Origin: Eudromia elegans
Lineage: Eukaryota; Chordata; Aves; Tinamiformes; Tinamidae
Length of the DNA: 64,000 bases
Direction: 5' to 3'
Assembly (NCBI GenBank): GCA_003342815.1
Contig: PTEX01000013.1
Coordinates: forward strand, 1,852,214 to 1,916,213
Below the pieces are notes generated by a model, which was not told the origin of the DNA, did no database searches, and saw only the letters and a list, made by a program, of their open reading frames with translations. The position numbers and the translations under genes are program-made. How positions within the stretch are numbered: position 1 is the stretch's first letter; each line of letters begins with the position of its first letter. Positions 12,101 through 25,359 of this stretch are shown here, one piece after another.

Positions 12101-15100
12101 TGTAAGACATGTTCACTTCGGTAGTGAGCCATACGGACTGCCTTCTCCATTCTGTCATCTCTCTTATTTGACTCTTTTCCTTTACTCCCTGATCAAGAAG
12201 CTTCTGTTATTGACTCTAACTTCATTTTGGCTCATACATTGGTCTTGAACATGTGAGCCTTGATTTTGTGTTTTTTAAATTATTGTTTTGTTGCTTGTCC
12301 GTATAAACTGCCGCTCCAGTTGCTTTGTTTGCTGGCCTTGATTGACATATCCCCTGCCGTTCTCTGAATGCTGGCACAGTGGCTTTTCATTCTCCATTAC
12401 TTTAGTCCACGTTCCCAAAGTGGACAGATTTACTGAGAGATTTGCACTTCTTCCTCGTAAGAAGACAGGCTTGGTATTGGGGACAGTTGAGGGGAATTGG
12501 GTTCTGTTTTAGCACATGTCAGTGCTTCAGGTTATTCAGACACTGCTCTTCTGCCCTCCATGGGGTGTGTTTCAAGAGCATGTTGGGTTCTTCTGGGGAA
12601 ATACTGCAATGTGAGGACCTTTGGGAACTCCAGCTTATTTCCCAGCCACTCTGCCATCTGTGTTCCCCTCTCACACTTTAGCTGAGTGCTATAGCTTGAA
12701 TAATTCTTCCTTTGACTAATGCATAAAAATTCTGCTTTCTGCAACCCTGCTTCCTAAAAAACAAAAATCTATCTCTATTTTCTTTACCTCCCCAGCTTCC
12801 TGTTTCCCAACCAGTGTCGATCATCCAAGGCGAGCCTCAGTTACCTGTTGCAGCACCTTCTCTCCCTCAGCCTTCAGTTGCCCCGCCAGTCCCTGTCGGC
12901 TCTCATTTTCTACCCGTGGGACAGCCCTTGACAACTTCCATGCTCCCCCAGTTCTCAGTCTCTCAGTTGCCCGTAGCAGCTCCTCACGTGTCAGTGGCTC
13001 AGCCAGGTTTCCAGTCGCTGCCCAGTTCCATGGCAGCTGGCATGAATCAGCCCCTGCTCACGCTGGCAACATCTGCTGCGGCAGCCGCTGTCCCTGTGGG
13101 ACCGACTGCTGTCCCTAGCCAGCTCCCCACACTGATGCAGCCTGTGGCTCAGCTGCCCAGCCAGGTTCTCCCGCAGCTCCTGCAGCCAGCTGTCCAGTCC
13201 GTGGGATTGCCAGCCAGCATGGGACAAGCTGCTGAAGCTTCACTGCCTGCTGGAGATGCTCTTTACCAGGTATTGTTGCAAGCCAGCAGAGCTCTTCTCC
13301 CCGTTTTTCACTTTTCCTCTATGGTACCACACCTGAACTGTATGCACTGGCCAGCTCACTCCTCACAGGAGAGCCACTGAGCCACAGAGATGTGTTCTGT
13401 TTTGGGACAAAGGGCTTTAAAATAGAAAGTCCTTAGACTTCCTATGAAGTTTTTTTTTTATTAGTTGACATTGGAATCCATCTAAAATGACAAATGTTAC
13501 TGCAGGACTGCTAGTCATCCACTGTGTGTGGAAGTTGCATATCCAAGGGATCTGTCAACCTGGAAAAGAGCAGAGAACTGAAACATTCTGATTATGATTT
13601 TTAAAATGAGGGCCATATTTTGGAAAGAGTATATGGCAACATATTCAGCAACCTCAGCATTTCATTCCTAGTCTGGAAGGAGGGAGGGAAATGTGAGTTT
13701 TGTAGCAATAAGCCACACTGCATGGATCTTGAACGTAAAGTAAGTACCTTATGATAGTAATGGGTTGCTAGAGTGGTGGGCAAGGACTCCTTCAAATGCC
13801 TTCTGCAATAACTGTGAAAATGACAAGCTGAACAGGACAAGATAGTGACTCAGCACATGATTGTTCTTCTAGAAGGAAAATCATATAGATGTAGACATAT
13901 ATGTGCTGGGATTATGCAACGTTGTAGAGCAGGAGCTGTGTGTAGGAATGTCGCTTAGTTCCTGCACTCGTCGCCACAGGACAGAAAGACCAGGAGGAGG
14001 ATTCTTCATATTAATCTGGAGAATCAGCAGCAACTGTTTGACCTGTTCTGTGTGGTGACTGTCCAGTTTAAATACTTCAGGGCCTTTTAAATCTCGAATA
14101 TTAGCATACTAAGTCAAGGAGGCAGTGGAGGAGATGTGGAACTCTTTTGCTGAAGACTTCATACCTCTCAGGGGGAGTTGGCTGGTTCAAACATGGTGGC
14201 TCATAAGCTGAGCTTTGCCATGTGAGCAGTCTGCTCTGGAAAAGGGGCCTTTGGATGTGCTTGAACAGTACAGAAGGGAAGTGGTTGGAAAGTGCTGTTG
14301 GAATTGTGTGGGGCTTTTTTCCCCACTGTTTCTTATTTTGCGCTGACACGTGCTAACTTGACTGCTTCACTTCTGTTGCAGGGCTTCCCATCTCGGCTGC
14401 CACCACAATACTCAGGGGACTCAAATGTTGCACCCTCCTCTGCTGTGGCCTCTGTCTGCATTCCTTCTGCCGTACTGTCCCCTCCCTTACCCACAGATGC
14501 CATGGCTCAGCCAGGCTACCTTGCTGCTGTTGTGCAGCCCTATGTGGAGCAGAACGTTTTAGTTCCCGTGGGTGGCCTAGGAGGGCAGGTGCAGATGCCG
14601 CCGACGCCGACAGTGAGTTTAGCGCAACCGGCCTCATCTGCCTCCTCCCAGCAGGTAGCTCTGGAGGTAAGTGCTGCTTTGGAGGTAACAAAACACTCGA
14701 GGTGTTTGTATTGCACAGCAGTGTTTGTGTGGGGAACTGACCCCTTCCCTGCTTGTCTTCAGATGGATGTTAATGTTTTCAAATGACCTTTTTCTTACAG
14801 CAGAATGTCTTGCCAATGTGGGGACCTTGTTGTCAGTGGCTGTTCTGTTGGGAAGTGAGTGTGCCTCCTACAGGCAAAAACCTGTTAACACTTCACTTCT
14901 TGCTAGTGCTGTAGATCCTTCCCCCCCCCCCCCCCATCCCCCCCATATAAAAGACAAACTGCAGCTGATAGCCTCTCATTATACCCATTCCCTGCAGCGT
15001 TGTTATTGCTGGGGAGAAATTTGAATCATTATTGTTCTGCATTGGCTTGCCTCTTGCACATTCTGTTAGTAAGATTTCTGACTGCATGGCAAACTGTAGT

Positions 15101-18100
15101 GACATGAAATAGTAAATGGGAATGGCTGGCTTCCCCCCATCCCCTGCCCCTTCCTTCACAAAGGTAATAATTTGCTTCACTGCAGTTTGCTTTAGAGTCT
15201 TTTGTAAATTCAAGCTGTCTAAATTCCAATTGCTTAAAGTTTTAGAGAGGTTGCTTTACAGCTGACTTGGGAAGAAACCTTGAAGACTATTTGGTGACTC
15301 AGAAAAGAACAGGATTTTCAGGGGCTTCTTGATATATGTTTCTACCACAGGGTACTCAGGGAGCCTCACAGACTGCTGCTTCAGAGTCTCTGCCATCCAC
15401 ACAGCCTGCTCAGTCTACCCCTTTGGCTTCCTCTATGGATAGGTAAGCGTTGTTCTATTTCACTTAGTTCAATTTGACATGTTAAAATACTCTTCCCTGG
15501 AGGATCTTTTTCCCTAGGCATCTTTTATTTTCCACTGAAGATGTTTTTTAGGATGTGAAGAAATAAACTTCCTAGAGGAAAAATGGGCTTAAAGAGCTGG
15601 GTAAAGCTTTATTTTGTAGCAGAATATGGAGAAAGTAGAGAGAGTCATGTACAGTGATCTAGAGTGAAGTGTTCTCTATTTAGTATGTCAGACAGATCTC
15701 CAGGGATGTTTTTCTCTGTACTTTTGCTATCACAAAGTTCAAAACCTGAGTAACATGTTCAGAAGTGTTCGGAAGAAAAAAGTGTTCCAAAGATACACAG
15801 TTTAGTATTTTAAAATATATAGTTAAATAATTGCTATTGCAATTAGTATCAGAGCAATGTTCTATGTTGAAAGGATTCTTCTCTCATGCTCTGCTGTTAA
15901 CAGGCAGCCACTGCTATCCTGAAGAGGAGAAGGATAAGGTAAATAGTAGGATATGCTAGGCTGGGTACTAACTTAAAGCTGTTTTTGCTTTTTAGTGCAC
16001 ATTCTGATGTTGCTTCAGGGCTGAGTGATGGCAATGAGAATGTTCCAGCTTCCAGTGGAAGGCATGAAGGGAGGACCACCAAACGTCACATGCGGAGGTC
16101 TGTCCGCAGCCGCTCTCGCCATGAGAAGACGGCTAGGCCAAAACTGAGAATTCTCAACGTGAGTAGGTTTTATTTTGGTGGCAGCATGGTACTGGTGATG
16201 CTTTTCTTGAGCTTCAAAAGCAGATTTCTCTTGAAGAACTGTGCCTTCTATGGGCGTGTTTCATATGCTGCTGTTCTGTACCACCCCTTGTGAGCACATA
16301 AGCCTTTCTTCTGCTTCTGGAGTTAGTGTTGCAAAAGTCACCCATTCAGAGTTTTGTAGAGAAATTTTAATCAGATAAATTCTCCAATGTCTTGCGTATT
16401 TTCTGAAATACTGGAGCAACTACTTTAGTATCTTGCTTTGGCAGAAATTAGGAGGGCAACATGGAACTTCTGGACAAAACTGTAGACAAGGTGAGATTGA
16501 AGCCACGCGTGATTGGTAGTTGCTCAAAAGAATGCTTCAGTACATTGCACTAAATAACAGACCAGGAAAGTAAAAAGTGATATTCTTGGAGCTGCAGTTT
16601 TGATTTGTCTCAATGAGCATTAAGACACAAATTTTGTATTCTGATGTTTTCATTTGAATTTTTTTTGGTTTTTATTGCCGTGCTTTAGGTTTCAAATAAA
16701 GGTGATCGGGTAGTGGAATGCCAGCTAGAGACACACAATCGGAAAATGGTTACGTTCAAATTTGATTTGGATGGTGACAACCCTGAGGAAATAGCGTCTA
16801 TTATGGTAAGATATTTTGTAGTCGAAGAACTGAATCCAGTCTTAGTCACAGTAGTGATATTAGTAATATAAGCAATTGCTAATTATGTAGTAGTATAAGC
16901 ATGTGCTAGTACAAGTATGTAAGCAGAAGTTCTTGGCTAGTTGTCCGAAAGCTAGTATTGCATACTCAGTTCATATGAAGACTTGTGTCTGTTTTTAACA
17001 CTGTACTTCAGTTTTAGCAAATAAGCCTGCTTTTGTTTTCAGATAAACCTGCTTTTGTTTGTTTACAGTCTAACTTTTGGAAAAATTACAAACAACTTTC
17101 TGGAAGCACCAGGTTAAACAAATTCTGTTAGCCTTTTTAGACCAAAATATTGCTGAATCTTAAAAAAATGAAATAAAATTTAAAAACCCAGAAAGGTGAA
17201 AATGAAGAACACAAATTAGGTGCACTTTGCATCCAAAATGCAGTTGCCTAGGTTGAAAAGTCTACAGTATAATTTAGACCAACTAAGTCTGGAGTTTCCT
17301 GCTCACAGATTTCTCATTGAATATTGAAGAAACTTTTTACTATAAGACTTCCAATGATAAGATTATTAGCCAAATCCCATATGGATTGCAGGTTTGGGAA
17401 TCACTCAGCTTAAAGCTTAGAGCACTGAATGCTTTAACTAGTACAGAACTAGGCATTCCAGGGTCAACCGTAAACACATTTCTTCAAGCTTGTTTCCTCC
17501 AACACTGGCAGCAATATGTACATTGTGTACCAAACCAAAGTATTGAAACTAGACAGGCTGAACGCTTTTCTTGTCTCTGTATAGGGAACGTAATGCTTGT
17601 GGTTTTATACGTCACCAAACTTTGAGGAGTTAGTGATATGAAACCTACTTAGAAGAAGAGTTCTACATAGCACAGAATGAGAATGTATGCTACAGCATGT
17701 GCCAATCTCTGCATTTTTATGTTAGCTGTAATTTTCCTTAAATATGACTGTTAGTATGATACATGAGAATTAAGTTGCTAATTTTCAATCTCTGACAAAC
17801 AAGGTTTTTGAGTTGCCTTTGATGGAGGAAGGAGAAAAAAAAAAGTGAAATTGAATGATCCTTAGCAAAGAGTAAACCATGGCAACCGTTTCAATTTTGG
17901 AGATAATTTAAAAACAATTGTTCCTCTTCAAGAGGTCACCAGCTTTAGCTTTTTTGCATATGAATGGTGGAGGGAAGATGAATAATAACACTGAAAGTAA
18001 ACAACATTTACTGAATTAATACTCGGTATAAAGCTTTGAAAAAAAACGTGGAAAGTCATTGCTGCTTTGTTCTCTTTTACAGGTGCAGAATGAGTTTATT

Positions 18101-21100
18101 TTAGCAACTGAACGAGACTCATTTGTAGAACAGGTACGAGAGATTATTGAAAAGGCAGATGAAATGCTGAGTGAGGATGTAAGTGTGGAGCCAGAAGGTG
18201 ATCAGGGTTTGGAGAGTATGCGGACAAAAGATGATGGCTACTTTCCAGGGTCACAGGTATGGAAAACAAACAAACAAAAAACCTTCAAAACAGATTGCTT
18301 TAGCTGTCTATATTTTCCATTTTGGACAGTAGGGTTTTCTGAGTAGAAATAGCTAGAAAAAGACACTTTCTTTCACATAAAAAATGAAATAGGGGAAAAA
18401 ACAAACAAAACAAAACCAAGCAAATAAAAAACCCACACAACCAGAGAAGGCTTCAGATCAGAATGAAAACCTGAAGTTCGTTTAGGAAGCTAAGTAACAA
18501 AACCCGTGCTTTTTGACATATTCCGACGCTTCCTGAGCTGCTGAAGCTCCTGAGGAGCTACCAGACTCCTGCTAGGTCAGCAGTCTGAAAACTGAAGTTC
18601 TGGAACTTCTTGGGTTGGAGCTTTCTGGGGGAGGAAGAAGGACACTAAAGCTGCCAACCCTTCTGCTTACTAAACACCAGAGAGACTGAGCTCAGACCCT
18701 CTCCACAGTGAAGCTACTAAGAGTTTGGTAGGCTGGGTTAGGATATGCAGACTTTGAAATTGATTGCTGGGAGTAAGGAGGGGTGACATTTCTGGAGTCT
18801 CTGTATTACTTCCACCCAGAACTGCTCTGAAACATCAGTTTATTTGTTGGATGTTCAAGGAAGTCATTTGGACTGGCCATTAGAAGCGGATATTTGGGTC
18901 AATTTGAGGACTGCTAAACAGAGAAGCTACAAAAGCACAGTGCTTAATAAAAGCACTGTAGCTCTCATTTAGCTGGGCAGAATTCCACTAGCTTGATAAT
19001 GGTACTTGCGTCTGTGGTTCTGCCTACCCTAAGTACCACCATTTCAGTAAGCTATTATTTTAGGAACTATCTTGTGGGGTTGTGTTTCAGAATAGAACTT
19101 TAAATTTTATCTTACTTTACAGAAATTAGAGTTCAAACAGCCAGATCCTACATCTTCCATGCCACAAAGAACAGGTAAGTCTCTTGTGATTTTTTTTCCC
19201 CACCAGTTACCTTTCTCAGCGGATGGGTGCAGCCACGTTTTTATTTTGTATGTTGGAGTGCACATTCCATATTGCAGATTGTGTATATTGTTATAACCAT
19301 GTATCATTAAATATCCAACTTCTTTCCATTTAGGGGTTCCTCCTAGCTCCTTTACCCAGGTCGTCCATTCTGCAGGAAGACGGTTTATTGTCAGCCCTGT
19401 CCCTGAGAGTCGGTTAAAAGAACAGAGCTTTTTCAGCTCCGCTATTCCTGGAGGAACAGAAACTCCAGATGTGGGTGAGTTAGCTAAAGCTCTTAAAATA
19501 TTTGTGGGTATACGGGTAATCCATGTTCATACAAACTATGATGATAATTAACTAGATTGACAAGTTCCTGAATACTTGAAGTACTTCCGTAAGTAAGGAC
19601 CCGGCTGTGCTTTCAAGATGTGATTATAGTTTGGGTGGTATTAGGTAGAAATCTCTGAAAAGAAAATCAGTGGGCTCTCTGTAAGACTCTTGAGTCTCAA
19701 TTCTAGATTTTTGTGTGCCTAAGTTTATAACCTTTTTGTCATTGCCTAGAGGTATTAATCTAGCAATAGAAGATGAATTGTAATGAACTTGCCCAGCTGT
19801 GTGTATTTACCCAGGACCAACACTTTTCCGTTCTTTCAGTTGCTGCATCTCCCTTGCACGGTCCTGGAATGAATCTCTCGCACTCGGCATCGTCCCTGAG
19901 CTTGCAACAGGCTTTCTCTGAGATCAGGCACGCTCAAATGACAGAAGGACCTAGTACAGCTCCTCCAGTATTCAACCAGACCGTACCACCATTCCCACCT
20001 GCGCTTTCCACCATGGCAGGCAGTGGTGCTCCCTCAGCATCAGCAGCTGCTCCGTCAATATCTGTTCCTTCCACCACAGGTGTTTCTATTCCAGGTTCTG
20101 TTACTTTGCCTTCAGAAAGTGCAGCTGTTGGAGCTGCACCAAGCACAAGTGTCCCAAGCTCTATTTCTCCACCTGCAGCCTCACAATCTGCCCAGCAGTC
20201 GACTGCTGGAGTGGCTTCCAGCGTGAGCGCCCCTGCTTCTTTTCCCTTACCCACCACGTCCCAGCCTGCTCAGCCACTGCCTGGAGATATTGCCCCTAGT
20301 ACGAGCACACCGGCTTCTTTGGCACTGTCATCCACCCAGATTCCTGGCGTCACTGGTCCTGGTGTCATTGCACCAGCTGTGACATCTCAATCTACTCCTC
20401 AGATTGTGAGTAGTTTGGCAGCACCACAGCCATCTGTTACCCTGTCTCTGCCTCAGAATGTGGCTTTGCAGCCTCCCCAGCTGAGTAGTAGCGGCTCTGT
20501 CTCCAGTCTAGCAGAAACAACAGTTGTAAGTGCTCCACAGCCCCTCGCTGAAAGTGGGCAACCTGTAGATAAATCACAGCTCTGCAGTGCAGCTGGATTG
20601 TCTCTTCCAATCTCTGCACCTTTATCATCTTCAGTAGCGACAAGCATATGTGGCTCAGCTAGCCAGCCAGTGATACATCCTTTACTCATCCCATCATCAA
20701 TTACATCAACACCTGTCCTACCCCCAATTCCAGGTGCAATGTCTACGCCTGTATTGCCCCAGGTGCCCTTACCTGGTGTCTTACCACAGCCAGTTACCAA
20801 CTTGCCTGCAGTACAGCAAACACTGATTCACAGTCAGCCTCAGCCAGCTCCATTACCCAACCAGCCTCATACTCACTGTCTGGAGGCTGATGCTGATGCT
20901 CAGTCTAAAGCACCCGGTATTGATGATATAAAGACCCTGGAAGAAAAGCTCCGCTCCCTCTTCAGTGAACACAGCAATGTTGGAACAGCACATCCATCGG
21001 TATCTCTGGAGACATCGCTGGTAATGGAAACTACTGTCATTCCTGGCATACCAACCACTGTTGTGGCACCAACCAAACCCCTGACATCCATTAGCACTTG

Positions 21101-22479
21101 TATACCGCCGAGTAGTTTGCCTCTGGGACCCACTGGCTTGCCAGTGTTGACGCCGGTTGCCACTCCTGGGCAAGTGATCACCCCGGTCAGCTATATTTCA
21201 GCATCCAGCAGCATTGCGACGGCAGTAGTGAAACCAGGGACCTCTCCTTCAAAGCCTCCTCTAAGTAGGGTACCGGTAAGAAATGCAACATTTATATCAA
21301 TATTTAAATACTGTAAAAAATGGCTCAGTCGATCAGAATCCATTTTTAAAGCAAAGCATTTATTCATGCAGGGCTGGCTTTGCTTTGTACAGTATTTGAA
21401 TGAAAGCTCTATCCTCTGACTGATTTGACTTGAGAAGAATTTATCCTGTCCATATTGAAAAATGTCCGGTTTTATATTGTGTCTGAGATACCTCTCTAAC
21501 ATCAACGTTAGTATTTTCTTCTCTTAGGTTGTGAGGAGTGAAACTTTTTTTTTTCAAATAACCTTGAAAAATATTGCTTTAATTAGCTTTTTCCTTTATA
21601 TATGATCACTGAACTGAGCCTGGGGTAGTTGTGTGCGATTTCACAAAGTAGATTTGACAGTTGAGCTTTGCTTCTTATCATTAGTTTTGTGTTCCTTGAA
21701 GGCAAGGGTGGATCTGACTGTTCTCGAAAGTCCTCAGCTGTTAAAGTAGTGCCTGGTTACTCTTTTCCTTGAGATGAGTTTGAGAGGTCTGAATACGTGG
21801 AGACTTAAACATAGCTGCTGTTGTTGTTGTTTACTGAATCACACTCTTCAAACAAATGTTCTTTGTAATGAGGTGATTTGTAGTATGTGGCAACAACTGA
21901 GACATTTTGTAGGAGTTGATATTTACTCACTATCCAGAAATGTCAGGGTGTGAAAATGGAATATCCATTTTCTTATAGTGTTTTTTTTTAAAAGGAGACG
22001 TGCTAAGTGTAAATGAATTGAAGAGACTTCTCAACTCCTTAGCAAAACCAAACACCTTAATACCCACTCCTCATTCCTTTTGTAATAACTTTTCCCAATG
22101 TGTTGTGTTGCTCTCTCCAGCCAACCTTTTTATTAACTGTTTTCAGGTTATTCTGATTAAGTTAATGCTCCTAGTGTCTTTATTCATTAGTAGTCTAATG
22201 TCCTTGCATTTTATTGATACAGTTTCCCCATACTTCCTCCATGATTGTGTATGCAGTAATAGTAGAAGATTTTCTCCCTGTTATTTTTGAGCTGGTACTT
22301 CATTTAGGACATTGAGATCGGTGGAATTTACTCAGACTTCAGCTTTTGAGTTTTGATTTTTGTAGACTTTTTTTTCCTTTTTGTGTTTCTCTGCTTTGAT
22401 ACATCCCCTCTAAGAAGCCCAGCCAGGTTTCTGGAGGTATCCTGCCCAGAGGCAAAATCATTGCTGCTCTATTATTATT

Positions 22480-22534
<55 letters not shown>

Positions 22535-22568
22535 GAGCAGCAATGATTTTGCAGCAATAGAGCAGCAA

Positions 22569-22626
<58 letters not shown>

Positions 22627-25321
22627 TTTATTATTTTTAACCAAATGCAGAATCACTGACACTTTTACCCATGGTGAAATCTCATTGTATGCACTGATGT
22701 TGGAGAGCAAGACAGCAGAAAGAATACATTTCAGATTTCTGGATTTATCCTAAAATAAAGAAATGAAATGTTCTAAGGTTGAGTTAGGAAGCAGAGCTCG
22801 TCATCTGTGTCTCTTGCCAACCACACTCACATGATTCCTTTCCCAACCGTTTTTGCAGGAGTGAAGTTACAGGTGGGAAACGAATATGGTATCATTCCCT
22901 TGTGGTGACAGATATGTTTTTCTTGAGACATATCAGGAGATGATGTTGCTAAAGAATTGGAGAAATATTTTCATCAATTTCATGAGCAGTGAGAAGGTTG
23001 CAACAAGTTAGAATAGTGTGTTATTACATCAATATTTGTAAGATGTGGGCTGCTAATAGCAGCTGCCATTAGCAGTAAACTCTGAGATTTCAGCCTTTGC
23101 TGAAAAGTAGGAACTAGAGATGGAGGGATGAAAGGGGCTAGTGGATGGATGGAGCAAAGAGTATGGATATTCTTGTCCATTTTCCTTCCACCCCATTGCA
23201 GTTGTTGTAAATAATCTACCTTTTTGCCACTAATGTAAATCACGTAAATGTAACACTTTTCTTGAACCTTAAACATACACTTCATTAAAGGACACACTAC
23301 AGTCTGCTTTCCTATCAAGAAAATAATGAAGTTACCCATTGTGGTATTTGTTTCCCTTTAGATTGAGTTGTAGCTCAAAGTGGAAATCTCTGCCAAGGAT
23401 GTTGGGAAAATCCCAGTCATGGAAGAATTAATTTATGTTGAAATTAACTTTAGAGGAGGGGGAAAAAAAAAAAGATTTAAAAATAAGTGAAAAGTATTTC
23501 TGGTGTGGAAGCTTTTGGAGCTGTTAGAAACCTGTTAACTACAAACCCATAATCATAAATGCTTGGCTTTAAATATAATTCCTATTTGAGGGTTTTGGTG
23601 TATGTTATGGGAAAACTATTTCTTCTATGAAATCTTCACTTAAAAATTCTTGTGTGTTTTTTTTAGCTTAAGTTTTAAGTACATTTTTCTGGTTGTTTTT
23701 GAGCTTTAAGGAGCTTAGCCCTTGAGTTTTCTAGGGGAGAGAAGGGGCATTTTTTTTTATGGCCGGTCTTTTAACTTAAAGACTAAATGTATTTTGACTT
23801 GTGTTAGGCACTTTTTTAAGCCAGTTTTTGCCTCTTATTAATGAGCCATATTATGAATTTACCGCAGCTTATCAAGTCAGTGTGTATCAGGAGAACAGGT
23901 CCTGTTCATGTGTATGATCCTGGTGCACCACAATGCAGAGCTAACACAGCTGGACTTAGTCCCTGGTGTAACGTTAGTGGGAGAGTATGTGGTCATGGAG
24001 GAGGTCTCCCCTGGACACTCACTATTGCACTTTGAACCACTGATTAAGCTGTGGTAACATGACTGCACACTAGAGCAGGTTCTGCTTGGTGAGGGCTCGA
24101 GAAGACATTGAGCTAGTTACAGTATCTGGCAGTGTTTGCTGTGATAAAAGAGAAGTCAGTTGACCAACACTAACCCATAAAGTCATCACCCAGTTCCTGA
24201 AATCTCAGAAGTCGTGGCCGAGCCTCTAGGTTACATCTGAGAAAAGAATTGCAGGTTGTGTAAGGGGTCACTTAATTTTTAGACCTTCCCACTTCCGTAA
24301 CAATTGGAACAACTAACTGGAATGTGCTCTCTGACTTTGCTGTGAGGCTGCCATGCCTCATTCTAACCCTTCCAGTCGTCTCTCTAACCTCTTCAGCGTA
24401 CCTGGATGACTCCCCCCTATCCAGTTGCATGGCACAGTCATCTTTCATGGGTGATGACCAGCACCCTTTGGTTTGAAAAGCTGATGAATCAAAGATTTGT
24501 ATAAAAGGTTAACAATAAGTTTGTCAACAAATGGAGACTTCCTTAGACATGACAGTTTCTGTTGTCAAGTTGTGCCACTTGGAACAATTTGCCAGAAACG
24601 TGTTTGGCACTGTCATCTGGCAGCAGGATATGGGTGTAGGTCTGTTGAAAGGAGATTGAGTGGGGTTGCATTCCTGCACCCTTTTATGGATGGCATAGCT
24701 TGGAAGCATAAGGGCTTTTTTGAGGAATTATTGTAGTAGCACTTCTTGCAGACTTGAAATTGAAATGCCTGAGATGCTTTGCTTCAAAGCAACTTCTTTT
24801 AACAAGATTGTGGACCAAATTATTATTATTATTAAAAAGCTGTCTTTAGTTGTTAACAAAAATCCCTGAAAAGCCCATGCTAACTTTCAAAGAAAAAATC
24901 TCCTGAGGCTTCTGTGGTATGACATGACTTAGAGTAACTTGGTATCTGCTCCTTCTGTTGTTCCATGTCTGATGGACTCGCGTTTCCTCTTCATTATCCT
25001 TAGGTGCTACCAGTAGGTTCTGAACTTCCAGCTGGCACTCCATCCAGTGAGCCGCTGCCACCTTTCCCAGGACCTTCACTAACTCAGGTGCTACACAACT
25101 TGGCAGATCTTATCTGCTTCTCTTCCTTTTCCTTTCAAAGAGCATGTTTCAATTAAACTCTCCATTGCATGTTATTAATGTCTTTAGTTTTTCTTTTCTT
25201 TTGACTGAATAACCCCTTTTTTGCAATTGTAGCAGTGACCAAAGTCACTTTGGAACTGGAGATGTAGCTTCCCCTTTGAGTCACTGTACTTGGTTCCTGA
25301 AGTACAGGAACAATAAATCAA

Positions 25322-25359
<38 letters not shown>

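Noticed and set aside
17317-17625. 102-codon open frame in the intron after the second PF2-like exon
   Set aside because: No phase-compatible splice sites and no family resemblance.
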